Position numbers and translations under genes: made by a program. A stretch of 64,000 bases of DNA from Vesta saturnalis. Its lineage: Eukaryota > Arthropoda > Insecta > Coleoptera > Lampyridae. The DNA lies in assembly GCA_036346205.1 (NCBI GenBank), contig JARFJB010000978.1, positions 20,098 to 84,097 of the forward strand, read 5' to 3'. Under the pieces are notes generated by a model. That model made no database searches and was not told where the DNA came from. It saw only the letters and a list, made by a program, of their open reading frames with translations. This document shows positions 11,125 through 21,143 of the stretch, in pieces; position 1 is the first letter of the stretch, and each line of letters begins with the position of its first letter.

Positions 11125-11332
11125 GTATTACAGGGGACACAATATTTGAAAAAAAATTTGACTACTGTAAATACAAAAAAAAAGAACTATTTCTTAAGAC
11201 GTTTCTTATCTTACACACAGCTATTCTAGCAAGTTATTGTAAGTTGCGTGTACACGCAACTTAAAATAACTTGCTAGAACACCTGTGTATAGTAGCAACA
11301 TTTTTTTCAAATATCGTGTCCCGTATAACACT
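11125..11332. repeat. 200-bp near-perfect palindrome
   Basis: Centred near 11252: TTCTAGCAAGTTATT and GTAAGTTGCGTGT on the left mirror ACACGCAACTTA and AATAACTTGCTAGAA on the right. Outer parts also mirror, with GGGGACACAATATTTGAAAA near 11132 against TTTTCAAATATCGTGTCCC near 11305. It probably marks element ends meeting head-to-head beside the Harbinger transposase. Confidence 0.85.
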
Positions 11333-11374
11333 CGTAATAGTATATTACGTAACGTGTGTTGTAAGAAGCGTTTT

Positions 11375-11600
11375 ACGCACGAATGGAAAAGTTACGCTCT
11401 GGCATCAAGGTATGAAATTCACCGTATGTTCGTCGTTCTAAATTAATATCATGTACCCACTTTCTTTTTTTTTCCTGAAAAAAAGGGATACATTTATTCA
11501 CATAAAACGCTCTAAGTACGTAATTGAAAGTTGTGGTAAAAAAAAAATACTAACTTGACATTTTCTTCCGCCTCCAAAGTAAGTAATAAAATAGCCTCTT
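11375..11600 (-). pseudogene. PIF/Harbinger transposase N-terminal exons, separate inverted copy
   Basis: The minus strand carries KKRKWVHDINLERRTYGEFH preceded by a TTTTTTTCAG acceptor and, upstream, EEEAILLLTLEAEE. These are the acidic N-terminus and WVH-IN-ER--YGEFH block that begin PIF/Harbinger transposases. This orientation is opposite to the larger transposase at 9282-11060, so it is either a second copy or an inverted piece of the first one beyond the palindrome. Confidence 0.65.
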
Positions 11601-11862
11601 CTTCGTATACATTCGTATACATTTTAAAGAAATAACAATTTTACCACTATTCGCATTCACGCTCGGGTGTGAATGAACAATAAATTTTCGCTACCGCGTT
11701 ACGCGCGAATATTATCGCCGCGAAATATTCGCAACAGTAGCGGATAATTCGCATTGGTCTGTGGGTCCCTTTATACTTGCCTACTTGACAATAACAACTA
11801 ACCTAATATGGTGGTGGATTGTTTTTAGGGTTTCTTTTCAGATTAAATAAATACCTAAAAAA

Positions 11863-12800
11863 ATGACTGGTAGAAAATATAAAAGCGGAGCTGAAAAACA
11901 AACAATTAAATAGACAAAAAGACAAAAGTAAATGTGCCAACATTGCAAATTTTTTTGTATTGGAAAATAAAAATGAAAATCTAAACGATATAGGTGCAAT
12001 AATAAGCGAACGAGAGAATAACTTAACATTCAGTACCAAACAAAAATATACAAGACCTAGACGGCGAACAGCTCTCAGAAGTCTCTGTTGCTGTTTTGCA
12101 AGAAGATAGTGACAAAGAGGCAGAAGAGGCTTTAGAAAATGCAAAGTTGCTTGCTAAACATGTAGGTTTGTGGCCTACACAGCTAAATGACAATTTTATT
12201 AATCACTGTTTCTCACATGCAGTGACTTATTTCCAAAATAAAAATCCAAAAAATATATATCCAGTTTTCAATAAGTGCTTTACGAAAAAAATAAAAAATG
12301 GTCAATTACTGGAAAGATTTAGTCTGCAAACTTTTCTCTAAAATTCCCTCTCAATACACAACTGGATTCTCTGACGGGAAACATATAGGACCTTGTTCAA
12401 AAAGTCACGAAAATTCTAATGAACATAAGAAATCATTGTTAGCTTGGCTAACATGTAAAGAAAATAAGTCTGTTGTTGACAAGCAGGTGTAGGAGCAACT
12501 AAGAAAAGATACAGAATATTACCACAATGTCCTAAAACGTGTTATTGCAGTGGTGAAATGTTTAAGTGTAAGGGGCTTCGCATTCAAAGGTCACGAGGAA
12601 ATTTGGGTCTCCGCATAATGGTAATTTTATGGGAGCTCTGGAAATACTGGCAGAATTCGATACATTTATACGCGAACATATCCAACGACGAGAACTGCGA
12701 CCAAAGCCTTTCACATGGTACTTATCAAAAACAGTTTATAAACAAATAATAGGGTTTATGGGAAAACAAGTAATCAGAATAATTGTAACTGAAATAAATA
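11863..12800 (+). pseudogene. ZMYM1/hAT-type transposase remnant with TTF-like zinc region
   Basis: ATG 11863 starts MTGRKYKSGAEKQ, the usual N-terminus of insect ZMYM1-like (hAT superfamily) transposases. Further on come GLWPTQLND (12165), a broken TTF-type region, SNEHKKSL (12418), then EYYHNVLKRVIAVVKCLSVR leading into GLAFKGHEE (about 12520-12600) and, after frameshifts, the EFDTFIREH-like helix. The RNase H core and the C-terminal dimerisation domain are absent: the gene stops about where element B begins. At least four frameshifts or stops are present. Confidence 0.75.
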
Positions 12801-12804
12801 GTAA

Positions 12805-12960
12805 GTAGGTAAAGAATGGGTTTCCGACCTGAACTTTTGACCTTTTGGCCTAGGTTATATAGCGGGAAATGTGTCCATCTGATCTGTTGCCCTACATTAT
12901 ATAGTGCATTCTATTGACCTGCATTAAGTGTTGAGATTCATTATTCCAGCCTCACCCATT
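12805..12960 (+). repeat. Candidate left terminal inverted repeat of element B
   Basis: GTAGGTAAAGAATGGGTTTC starts the stretch and ATTATATAGTGCATT and TTGAGATTCATTA follow. All are found in inverted order at 48940-49062. The six bases before it, TAGTAA (12799-12804), also follow the other copy (49063-49068), as expected for the 6-bp target duplication Polintons make. The repeats differ by several indels. Confidence 0.55.
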
Positions 12961-13300
12961 TATGGGCATTAGAGTTTTATTTCCAGCGTAATCTGTTAAC
13001 CTACATTATATATGCATTCTATTGACCTGCATTAAGTCTTGCAATTTATGACTCCTGCCTGACCCAGGCATAAGAGTTTTATCTCCAGCGTAACCTTTCT
13101 ACCCTCATGATAAGGAAAGAACTGACACAAGTCTGATCTATTCTTTTTTTTGACCTGCATTCTATATTGTGATTGAGTACTCCGACTTAAACTAAATAAT
13201 GTATGCTTTAGTTCGGACTTTTGATGTACATTATGTGTAGATAGAGATTACTCCGACTTTACATTCAGGAAAAATTATTGTACTAAAAAAAATCCGTAGC
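12885..13300. repeat. About 120-bp tandem repeats in the element's left end
   Basis: Two clear units (CTACATTATATA, CATTCTATTGACCTGCATTA, then GTTTTATTTCCAGCGTAA) at about 12885-13005 and 13006-13105, with looser copies to 13300 (GACCTGCATT, TACTCCGACTT). Subterminal repeats are common in transposons. Confidence 0.65.
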
Positions 13301-13372
13301 TGGCCTACATTAAAATAGTATAAGAGACGGAATTATATACGTACAAAACAAAAGTCACTGGTGTGGAGAATT

Positions 13373-14044
13373 ATGGACAACCTTGCTAAATTTATAGAGA
13401 AAACCAAGCAGCAAGTTGTAAAACAACAGGTTCCGGTTACCGAAAACAGTGAGTTTAATCATTAGCAATTGGTGGGTCAAGCGCTGTATTTTTTAAACAA
13501 ATCACGTTCAAAATATGTGTGTGTAGGGTTATCTCCGTCTATATGTTTTAAACCTGCGGTGAAGTTAAGTGGAGTAAAGAATCAAAGTGTTGTTTTTGAC
13601 GAAAGTGAGTGGGGGTTATTTTTAGAACAGCAAGGAGTAATTACGAATTATTTTAAATCAAACGAGTGTGGTTGGCAACCGTTAAAATTTTGAACAAAAA
13701 CTATTCATTTTTTGAAAATTAATGAAAATAAAGTGATTAAGATAACGGATGCTCAATCATATGAAGTGTTTGTTGGATGGGAAACTATAATAGAGTTATG
13801 GAATATGTTAGGCTTAATAAAACATCGACTACAGTACTTATAAGCTCAAGAGTTTAATCAGTATTATATGAACGTTATTACTGGAGTTGCTGATATGCCT
13901 GGAGATGTAAGAATGAACATCATGAACGTCCTTGAACCGTTACTAGAACTTAAATGTGACAATGCAGGTTTAATGTTAAAAATAATAACCACGCTACCTG
14001 GTATGGTTGAAGTAGATGTAGAAATGGCAAAAGTATTTAAGTAG
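13373..14044 (+). pseudogene. EW-motif protein of Polinton-like elements (223 codons, three stops)
   Basis: A single uninterrupted phase from ATG 13373 to TAG 14042-14044, broken only by in-frame TAG (13463), TGA (13691) and TAA (13841). The middle reads VGLSPSICFKPAVKL and VVFDESEWGLFL, then ITNYF. The arm ORFs of the palindrome (52080-52822 and its mirror) have the same layout: VHLNLAPMVRIG, VVLDMKEWNELL, then QFF. I take these as one family of unknown function near the element end, probably an early gene. Decay by point nonsense changes, not indels, differs from neighbouring genes. Confidence 0.5.
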
Positions 14045-14052
14045 TTGTTTAT

Positions 14053-14614
14053 ATGAAAATACAGTATAGTCTAGTTAGTAAAAACTCATACAAAATGTGG
14101 ATGTGTTATGTTGCTGAATCATGGACTAAAGCTACAGATGCCCACACAGTTGTGGAACATTTGATGCAGCACTTGGCAGCCTTAGTATTCGATGCCAATC
14201 ATGAATCTGTGTATGGTCTATAAAGAAGAAGAATGCAAAAAAATTGCAGAAAAGTACCAAAATGGTGTGAAGTTATGTGAGAAACATTTAAATGGTCGTT
14301 AATGTCTATCTTGTTTAACACAAAAGTTAAATTTAGTTCAATTAGAAGATTTTACAGAGGACAATGGGAAACGATAAATTCCAGCGAAAATGAAGAGAAG
14401 GAAGAGACATGTTAAAACACTGCTAAAACAGTTTTCAAAATTAGAAAAGGACGCCTTAGCTGCTTCAATGTTATTTGGAAAATGTTACCGTTTAAGATTA
14501 CTAAATCACTATAGGGCTGCTCAAAGTGTCCGTAAAACATTTCTTGCTGACAAGTATTACAAGTGTTTTAAAATACGAATTTGTTTATTAAGACTAAGTA
14601 ATTTTATTGTGTAA
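14053..14614 (+). pseudogene. Unrecognised basic ORF of element B
   Basis: Starts 9 bases after the previous gene with MKIQYSLVSKNSYK. The first frame stops at about 14223; the reading continues in another frame (KEEECKKIAEKY, LCEKHL) and ends in a Lys/Arg-rich stretch at 14390-14614 (MKRRKRHVKTLLKQF). The basic C-terminus suggests nucleic-acid contact. I do not recognise the family; the joining of these pieces is inferred from spacing. Confidence 0.35.
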
Positions 14615-14744
14615 AATTAAAACTTATATTTGTTGAATTCCAGAATATAATGTTTGTTATGCAAATATGTTCTTTTGTATATAACCTTGGAAAACGCACG
14701 TTTATAATAATAGTGGACTGATCAAGCTAGAGCGAGGAACAAAT

Positions 14745-14969
14745 ATGACTAAAAATAAGAGGGCTGTAGATCCTGAAAAAGAAGCTTTAAGAACAGCTCA
14801 ACGTATGGCAAGCTAGCATTTTAATGATGCAAATAGTATACCCGATACCTTTAATGAATCGGAATCAACTTGGACTACATTAAGCGATAACGATCTGAAA
14901 GAAGTTGAACGTGAGAAAGACATTATCAATGTAATCGATATGATTCAGCACGATATCTCAAAATGTTAA
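14745..14969 (+). pseudogene. Small charged ORF of element B, one in-frame stop
   Basis: A 74-codon frame MTKNKRAVDPEKEALRTAQR to SKC, with one in-frame TAG at 14814. It is highly charged and probably helical. Same type of damage as the ORF at 13373. No family recognised. Confidence 0.35.
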
Positions 14970-15117
14970 CCGCCGGCAGTGGTAAATCAACACCAACCTA
15001 GGTTTAACCTTGTTTAATGTAGTAAAACTTGTAATTAACTAATAAAACACTAATTTATGAAATGGTTGTTTATTAAAAAATTATTTCATTACATAATTAT
15101 TGTAAAAAAAGTGTACA

Positions 15118-15250
15118 TTCGATAAAGCACAATGACAAGTGGTTTGTGTATGAAAGAAACAAGTTGTTTTCATTTTTGGTAAAGCTGGTTGCTCTTCAAT
15201 TTCTATAACGGGCTGTTTCAATACAGGGTTATTACAAATGATGTTCATGA
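15118..15250 (-). pseudogene. DVQGF-family protein, C-terminal scrap
   Basis: The minus strand reads MKTTCFFHTQTTCHCALSNV, matching the end of the 54204-54637 protein (CCFFHTQNTCHCALAHV). The N-terminal two thirds are missing; a mariner-type scrap lies at the break. It shows that element B once carried this gene between its early and structural genes. Confidence 0.65.
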
Positions 15251-15339
15251 TTTCAAGTGCACATAAATCTAGTTTTATTTATCATACAAAAAAATAAAAT
15301 GGTTACATTTTAAGAAAAACTTAAAAGTTTCATCCCAGG

Positions 15340-15500
15340 TGCCAAGAATTATAAATGTTCCATATGGGAACCCCTTGTGATACGACAGATGTTAAGCGTG
15401 TAATCAAGCTCTTGCCATACTTTGTTAAGAGTGTTCAGGTCGATTGTTTCGATAGCTCTCAACAACTACCGCCACTTTCGTAAGATGGAGTATGGTGATG
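15340..15500 (-). pseudogene. Mariner-type transposase C-terminus
   Basis: The minus strand ends KVWQELDYTLNICRITRG then SHMEHL, a C-terminal signature I associate with Tc1/mariner-like (DDE_3) transposases of insects. Only about 45 codons remain. It probably inserted into the DVQGF gene. Confidence 0.5.
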
Positions 15501-15624
15501 ATGAAACAAACAGCGATAACATTTATCATGACTTTGAAAATTGTTAAATTACAAGTATGATATAAATTCTCACAATACAGTTTGTATGATGGAGCTGTTG
15601 CATTATCGACCTAGCTATTTGCTG

Positions 15625-15631
<7 letters not shown>

Positions 15632-15678
<47 letters not shown>
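15632..15678. repeat. (TA)n microsatellite
   Basis: About 23 TA units, ending 79 bases before the PLA2 start codon. (TA)n tracts also lie in or beside both palindrome PLA2 genes. Confidence 0.95.
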
Positions 15679-15681
<3 letters not shown>

Positions 15682-15723
15682 AAATAAAATATTGATAAAA
15701 ATCTGCCTGTTCTTGATCGTTAC

Positions 15724-15732
15724 CTATAAATA
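15724..15732 (+). promoter_or_regulatory. Possible TATA box of the PLA2/late gene
   Basis: TATAAATAT lies 26-34 bases before ATG 15758, a tight spacing for a late viral promoter. Sequence match only. Confidence 0.35.
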
Positions 15733-15757
15733 TAACAATTCCTCCTTCACACAAACA

Positions 15758-16249
15758 ATGTTAGTTTGGAAGCGGAGAAGTGCACGTGGGGGTGGTCTGG
15801 TTAATACTCTCATTAATAAGCTACCCGTTGAGCTCCATATTCCAGGGTATCAGTATTGTGGTCCCGGAACTAAATTAGATAAAAGGCTTCAGCGTGGTGA
15901 TCCAGGTATCAACCTTCTAGACGCTCACTGCAAAGCTCGCGATATCAGTTATAGGGATAGTAAAGACTTGGTTAGTAGACATCGAGCTGATTATATTTTG
16001 GAAAGAAAAGCTTGGGACCGTGTTAAGGCACCCGACGCAAAGTTAAGTGAACGCACAGAGGCTTTAGCTGTAGCAGGTATAATGAAGGCAAAACGAAAGT
16101 TAGGGATGGGTGTTAGCAGAACAAAACGATCGCGTAGCAGTCTATTGAAATTACATGGAATAATTAGCAAGAAAATGAAAAACAGTCCTAGAACCATAAA
16201 GGCTATAAAATCAGCTCTTACAGCAGCAAAACTGACTGTAAAAGATTAG
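15758..16249 (+). CDS. PLA2-domain virion protein of Polinton/adintovirus type
   Basis: I choose ATG 15758 (MLVWKRRSARGGG) because the palindrome copies start at the same place (MLVKKRK). About residues 18-75 form a parvovirus VP1-type phospholipase A2-like domain: the PGYQYCGPGTKL calcium-loop region, then LDAHCKARDISY at the catalytic helix. Canonical domains have His-Asp here; this copy has Arg-Asp, so the catalytic His is lost by one G/A change, while the right-arm copy keeps HD. The rest is basic (MKAKRKLGMG, RTKRSRSS), fitting a DNA-contacting minor capsid protein. In related elements it can continue into the hydrophobic segment found downstream at 16270-16545. Frame open for 164 codons. 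Confidence 0.75.
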   Translation: MLVWKRRSARGGGLVNTLINKLPVELHIPGYQYCGPGTKLDKRLQRGDPGINLLDAHCKARDISYRDSKDLVSRHRADYILERKAWDRVKAPDAKLSERTEALAVAGIMKAKRKLGMGVSRTKRSRSSLLKLHGIISKKMKNSPRTIKAIKSALTAAKLTVKD

Positions 16250-16269
16250 GTGGGAAGGGAAAGTAAGCG

Positions 16270-16545
16270 TTCCCAGAGTAATTCCGCTACCTAAAGAGGG
16301 TGGATTTTACCATTTCTTATACCGTTATTTGCGGGATTATCTGCGGTCGGTGCTTTAGCTGGAGGGGCAGCGGGTATTGCAAAAGCAGTTAACGCATCTA
16401 GTAGTGCAAGGAAAATGTTAGATGAAACTTCGCGCCATAATCGTACAATGGAGGCCATCGCTGTAGGAAAGAAAACCGGTGGTGTGATATTTTGAAACCC
16501 TATCGGTCAGGAGAGGTATGGCTTTGCACTTGAAACCAATAATAA
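16270..16545 (+). pseudogene. Hydrophobic minor capsid segment, probably continuation of the PLA2 gene
   Basis: After the PLA2 stop (16247) the plus strand reads VPRVIPLPKEGG, a Gly/Ala-rich hydrophobic stretch (LFAGLSAVGALAGGAAG) and a helix ending SRHNRTMEAIAVGK. This is the pattern of membrane-active minor capsid proteins in Polinton-type viruses (compare adenovirus pVI in role). The frame is broken near 16305 and 16495. It may be one polyprotein with PLA2 or a separate gene. Confidence 0.55.
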
Positions 16546-16559
16546 ATAAAAAAAACTTC

Positions 16560-16904
16560 AAAAATTACCGAAAAGACCGTTGACTGATGTAGAGCTAAGA
16601 GAGCACGCAAGGAATGTACCATACTTTAGGGTGTGTTTATGAGAGATAATATGCCAAAATTGTCATGGAATAACGAGGCTGGTATTATTAATTTAGATAA
16701 CCAAAAGGGACGTGGTACTCATTGGGTTTGTTACAAAAACGTGATGGAAGCGTATGGTACTATGATAGTTTCGGAAATATTCCACCACCGAGAGAAGTTC
16801 TGGACTATTTTCACGATTGCAAAATATACTATAATTACTCTCAAGAGCAACAATTCGGTACCACAAATTGTGGACATCTCTGTTTAAAGTTTCTATATAA
16901 ATAG
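16560..16904 (+). pseudogene. Adenain-like cysteine protease (virion maturation)
   Basis: The N-terminal part reads RPLTDVELREHARNVPYF, then MRDNMPKLS and IINLDNQKGRGTHWVCY with the catalytic His (about 16715). After a frameshift near 16735 come YYDSFGNIPPP (acidic triad member) and QQFGTTNCGHLCLKFL with the catalytic Cys and preceding Gln. This His-Asp-Gln-Cys order is that of the adenovirus protease/Ulp1 fold found in Polintons. It matures capsid proteins. Two frameshifts (about 16630 and 16735) inactivate it; the true start upstream is uncertain. Confidence 0.8.
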
Positions 16905-16935
16905 CATATTCAGAAGTTGGAGACGTACAGTCACC

Positions 16936-17634
16936 ATGTCAATCACTTTCAGTGTAGAGGGAGTTGGTAACACAGCGACTAATAACTTTATCCCCCGATC
17001 GAACTTAATTTCGAGAAAACCTACGTAATCGGTGTCGTCGGATTTTACGGTTGTAATAGCATAAGGAATATACACACTGGAAACGATACATTTTATTATA
17101 TAAAAGCGACAGAACCAACGCTATTGCAATTCCACATGGCGCATACGAGTTGGAAGAACTGCGCATCTATATAAAGGCGCACATTCCTACAAGTCTTTTT
17201 AGTTTAAGCGCAAATAATAACACGCTTAATGCGAGCTTAGCTGTAAATTTGCCTTAGATTTTACCCAAAAGAATTCCATTGGACGCATGCTAGGTTTTGA
17301 ACCGCTGATATTAAAAGCTTACATTTTACATATCTCTGTATTAGAGATACAACTAATTAAACATACAAATATTCACATAGAGTGTAATATTGTCAAAGGT
17401 TCGTATAGAAACGGGAATCCAGCGAAGGTGCTGTATGAAATAGACGTGTCTGTCCCACCAGGCTAACGTTTAGACAAAATTCCTAGCCATCCTCAGTATT
17501 TGGTAGTCAACACCAATACTATCGGTAATATTTCAATTAAATTAACGAACCAGAAGGGTGAATTAATCGATTTCGGGGAGAGCGAACCATTTACGGTACG
17601 ACTGGAACTAAAAGAATATGGGCTTAAGAATTAA
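16936..17634 (+). pseudogene. Penton-like (single jelly-roll) capsid protein
   Basis: Starts MSITFSVEGVGN at 16936; later IPHGAYELEELRIYIKAH, then after several stops and shifts NTIGNISIKL and GELIDFG to the end at 17634. The alternating beta-strand pattern and location directly before the major capsid gene fit the Polinton penton base; element A keeps the same C-terminal strands next to its capsid gene. At least five breaks are present. The assignment is by position and strand pattern, so moderate confidence. Confidence 0.5.
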
Positions 17635-17772
17635 CCAAGGTCCACTTCCATCTTTCCTCAATGATACTATAAATACAGGACGTGAGCCTACAATGGTTTA
17701 CTCAAGCAGGAGCGTGCTGGTGAATTAACGTCTGGCGAAAAGTACTTTTGGAATCTATAGGGGTTAAAACCA
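17618..17772 (+). pseudogene. Small ORF between penton-like and capsid genes
   Basis: ATG 17618 overlaps the penton-like end by 17 bases. It starts MGLRINQGPLPSF and, after one frameshift near 17695, reads KQERAGELTSGEKYFWNL, stopping before the capsid start at 17780. The ELTSGEKYF segment has a counterpart in element A. Unknown function, likely a small virion component. Confidence 0.4.
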
Positions 17773-17779
17773 CATAGAA

Positions 17780-19010
17780 ATGGCAGATTCGTTAAACATC
17801 TTTCAAAGCGCACGTTTTGATGAGACCATCACCAAGTCTGATATTCATACATATCTTCCGTACGGCTCTTCTAATTATGGATTATCCGATGAGATCCGTA
17901 TATTGATACAGAGTCAAGATTTGGTAACCGCAACATACGATAGTTTCCTGTATATTGAAGGTAAAATGGAATGGAGCTCGGCCCTAGAAGGAGCCGGTGT
18001 AAAAACATGTTATCTAACAAACAACTTTGCACCATTCCTTTTCGAGGAAATACGTTACGAGTTAGGAGGTCAGAAAGTGGATACATGTAGAAATCCGGGT
18101 ATAACATCCGCACTCAAAGGATACGTATCGTACACATGGAATGAAAGCAAAGGTTTACAGCATTTGGGATGGTCACCGAGGAATGAGGAACCGTTACAAG
18201 TGGAACACGCTAAAAGCAACAAAGAAAAACATTTTACCGTCTGTATACCTCTAAAACACATATTCGGAAGTATGGAAGATTATCAGCAAGTTATCGTGAA
18301 TATGCGACAGGAGTTGGTGTTAATACGTTCCAGAAGCGATGCTGATTGTTATAAGGGTACCGCAGACGACGCTAAAATAACGTTAAATAAAATTCAATGG
18401 AAGATTCCGCATGTGATGCTAAGCGACAGTGCTAAACTAAGTCTGTTCCAAAAAATCAATAAAAATACAACCATTACGATTCCGTTTCGTCAATGGGAAC
18501 TATATGAATTGCCAGCTTTAAAACAGACACAGTCGGACATATGGCCAATTAAAGCTTCCACTCAATTGGAGAAACCTCGATGGACAATTGTGGCTTTTCA
18601 AAGGGAAGAAGTTTTCAACGACGGAAAGAGCGGCCGATTTCGATAACGTGAATATTCGCAATCTAAAGTTACACCTCAACTCGGAAAGTTATCCACACGA
18701 AGCGATGCATCTGGATTTCAATGTCAACAAGTACATAACAGCCTACCAAAATTATTTAAATTTTCGAAGAGAATATTACACGATCAACAATCATGAGGAT
18801 GCATTATTTGACTATTCGCAATTCAAGACGTCCAATATTCGTAATGGATTGCTCGAAACAAAATGAATCACTAAAACACTCGACTGTAGATGTAAAACTT
18901 GAAATGGAAGCGTTGGAGGTGTTTGAAGCCGGTATCGTCGCCTATGCCTCATATTACATGATGCCATAGTGCAATACAATCCTCTGACGGGAGAAGTGAA
19001 AAAACTATAA
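17780..19010 (+). pseudogene. Polinton-like major capsid protein, copy B
   Basis: The start at ATG 17780 agrees with copy A. It is about 410 codons, of which the first 288 are open: DEIRILIQS, FLYIEGKMEW, FLFEEIRYELGG, FTVCIPLKHIFG, MRQELVLIRSRSD and PFRQWELYELPAL. The frame shifts near 18625, 18835 and 18945, then ends at TAA 19008. The protein family is the major capsid of insect Polinton/adintovirus-like elements and would build the icosahedral shell. It is 769 bases from the protease and followed by the packaging ATPase, the usual late-gene block. Confidence 0.8.
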
Positions 19011-19015
19011 TATGT

Positions 19016-19018
<3 letters not shown>

Positions 19019-19051
<33 letters not shown>
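19019..19051. repeat. (AAT)n microsatellite
   Basis: About 11 AAT/ATA units just after the capsid stop codon. Confidence 0.95.
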
Positions 19052-19068
19052 CTATTGTAATATTAGAT

Positions 19069-19079
19069 GTATAAAATAA
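19069..19079 (+). promoter_or_regulatory. Possible TATA box before the packaging ATPase
   Basis: TGTATAAAATA lies about 65 bases before ATG 19144. Sequence match only. Confidence 0.25.
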
Positions 19080-19143
19080 AGAACCATATTGACAAGTTGT
19101 GCAGTTTTATTTCGGATAGACACTGATCAACAGCAACAACAAC

Positions 19144-19822
19144 ATGCGAGTAGTGGTTCAAACTCAAAAACTACCTATTCTAAATCTCGATGATTTAACT
19201 CGAGCTGCAAACAGCGAGATACAACGGCATGGAGAGTTACTTCCAAACAGCGTACGCGCTATAATTTGTGGTCCTTCCAAACGCCATGCTCAGACTCCTA
19301 ATTGAACCGAACGATCTTCGTTTCAAACACGTGTATGTCTATTCAAAATCGTTGAATCAAGAAAATATCGACTCTTGGGTGAAATTCTAGATCCCATGAA
19401 AGATATTGGTTATTATTGCTTCAGCTGATAATACTGACATTATGGAACCGAGCGTGGCAAAACCCAATTCAGTATTTATCTTTGACGATATCGCTTGCGA
19501 AAAACAAAACCATATTAGAGCGTACTTTTCAATGGGACGTCATAATAACATTGACTGCTTCTACTTGGGTCAAACCTATACTAAAATCCCCAAACAGCTG
19601 ATTAGAGATAACGCCAATTTGATAGTGCTCTTCGAACAGGATGATTTGAATTTGCGTCACATATATGAAGATCATGTCACCCCAATTGTAAGCATGCAAT
19701 TGTTTCGAGACATGTGCTCAGAGAGTTGGCGAAATCGATACGGATTCCTGGTAATAAATAAAGACGCTGAAGTACAAAACGGCCGTTTTAGGAAAGGCTT
19801 CGATCAGTATATAATACCATAG
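19144..19822 (+). pseudogene. A32/FtsK-type genome packaging ATPase
   Basis: ATG 19144 begins MRVVVQTQKLPILNLDDL. The Walker A site at about 19260-19300 starts IICGPS but the Lys-Thr end is lost (KRHAQT, then a stop). From 19406 one frame is open: Walker B SVFIFDDIA, then YFSMGRHNNIDCFYLGQTY, and IPKQLIRDNANLIVLFEQDD with the sensor-type Asn, ending at 19822. It would pump the viral DNA into capsids. A short deletion (capsid-side half of the loop) and two frameshifts disable it. The gene directly follows the capsid gene, as in other Polintons. Confidence 0.85.
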
Positions 19823-19851
19823 CGGTATCGTTAAAATATCATTTGAGAAAA

Positions 19852-19978
19852 ACAGCCTACAAGTAAACAGCCCCCCGGTTTCAACAGGATACATAACATA
19901 CCTGTTTTAAACTGACCTGTTTTAAACAGAGCTGTTTATTTACCTGTTAGATCTGTTTTATCTGTTTTATTGCTGATC
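19852..19978. repeat. AAACAGGTACCTGTTT-type array, element B copy
   Basis: About seven AAACAG or CTGTTT halves (ACCTGTTTTAAACTG, ACCTGTTTTAAACAG, ATCTGTTTTATCTGTTTTA) fill the gap between the ATPase stop and the next start at 19986. The same motif forms arrays in palindrome C. Confidence 0.7.
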
Positions 19979-19985
19979 CGCACCG

Positions 19986-21135
19986 ATGGACAACGAAAGA
20001 TTAGCGTTGACAAAACGTATAATTTAAGTTCGTAAAGCTATACAGCAAAAATATGATCATCATGATCGATTTACTAAAGAGACAAATTTCACTAAAACTT
20101 ACAAACCACTCATTGAACCACTTGCAAACATTGCAAAGAAAATCGAACCGCTAGTAAAGACGGATCCGGAGGATGCTGAGGAGGAGGAGGTGGAGGTATT
20201 CACAAAACCGTCACCAAAACGTCATTCCTCCCCTATCAAAAAGAAAAGGTCGCCGATTCAGCAGTATGGTACCACACCGTCAATACCTTATCATTTGCGA
20301 GGAATTAACAAACGAAGATCATCTTTTAGTAGTAGTAGTAATTATGTTAGTCCATTCGCACAACTTCCGTATTTTCAAAGAAATCCTCTGCGTCAAGAGA
20401 CACCATCGTTCCTCGAGACTAGTGTGATTGGAGAAATTACACCCCAAGTGGAAGAAGAAGAAGAAGAACATGTAGCGAATACCACCGATTCTATTTCACT
20501 CAATACCTCTGCATCGAGAGAATTTCTGGAACAATATGATCCATTACCACGAATATACATAGAACGCATGCTAAGCGATGCATCGAATGCAATTGATACC
20601 ACTTATGGAGTTCTTTACGACATTTCAAGCGATAAGTGGGCAATTGGCAAGACACCGGTAAAGATAGACGGAAAGGATTTGATTATTAAGGAGTTCGGTA
20701 TAATGGTACGAGCGGTCTCTATAATCTAATAATAGTGAATGAACCAGACAAACGTCTAATAACTAGCGAAGACGAGACGAACTATACACAAATCTTAATT
20801 GCAACTAATGCAGCTCGTCGTGATAACAACCCGGATGAACAATTGAAAGGTACACGTGCCAAAAAATATACAGGGACATTTAAACCCTTACTGGAGAAGG
20901 TGGGGGTGAAGGAGAAATAGGGGGGTGAAGTTACAATATTCAAATAAATTGGACGACCAGTTGAATACAAATACTGGAACAACGTGCATGAATTGATTCA
21001 AGATTTGGAGGTCCTGTGGGCTGAAAAATGGCCGGTAATACTGGGCTCGTTAATGGTATCATATCAGTCGTGGAAGAACTATACGAAGATGGATATATTG
21101 AGAAACCCTCCGAAAACTTTTTTAGTCAACTATAG
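19986..21135 (+). pseudogene. Conserved Polinton-type protein with acidic/basic linker (unknown function)
   Basis: ATG 19986; an in-frame TAA at 20025; then a long open part with a Lys/Arg and Ser-rich linker (KRHSSPIKKKRSP, RRSSFSSSSN), an acidic run (VEEEEEEH) and a folded end (PRIYIERML, TTYGVLYDISSDKWAIGKTP, VKIDGKDLIIK). After shifts near 20690, 20920 and 21030 it goes on to LLEKVG, YKYWNNVHELIQDLE and VVEELYEDGYIEKPS, stopping at 21133. This architecture is widespread beside Polinton integrases and capsid genes in arthropods (my recollection) but has no proven role. It may be a structural or replication-associated protein. Confidence 0.6.
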
Positions 21136-21143
21136 TTCGCGCA

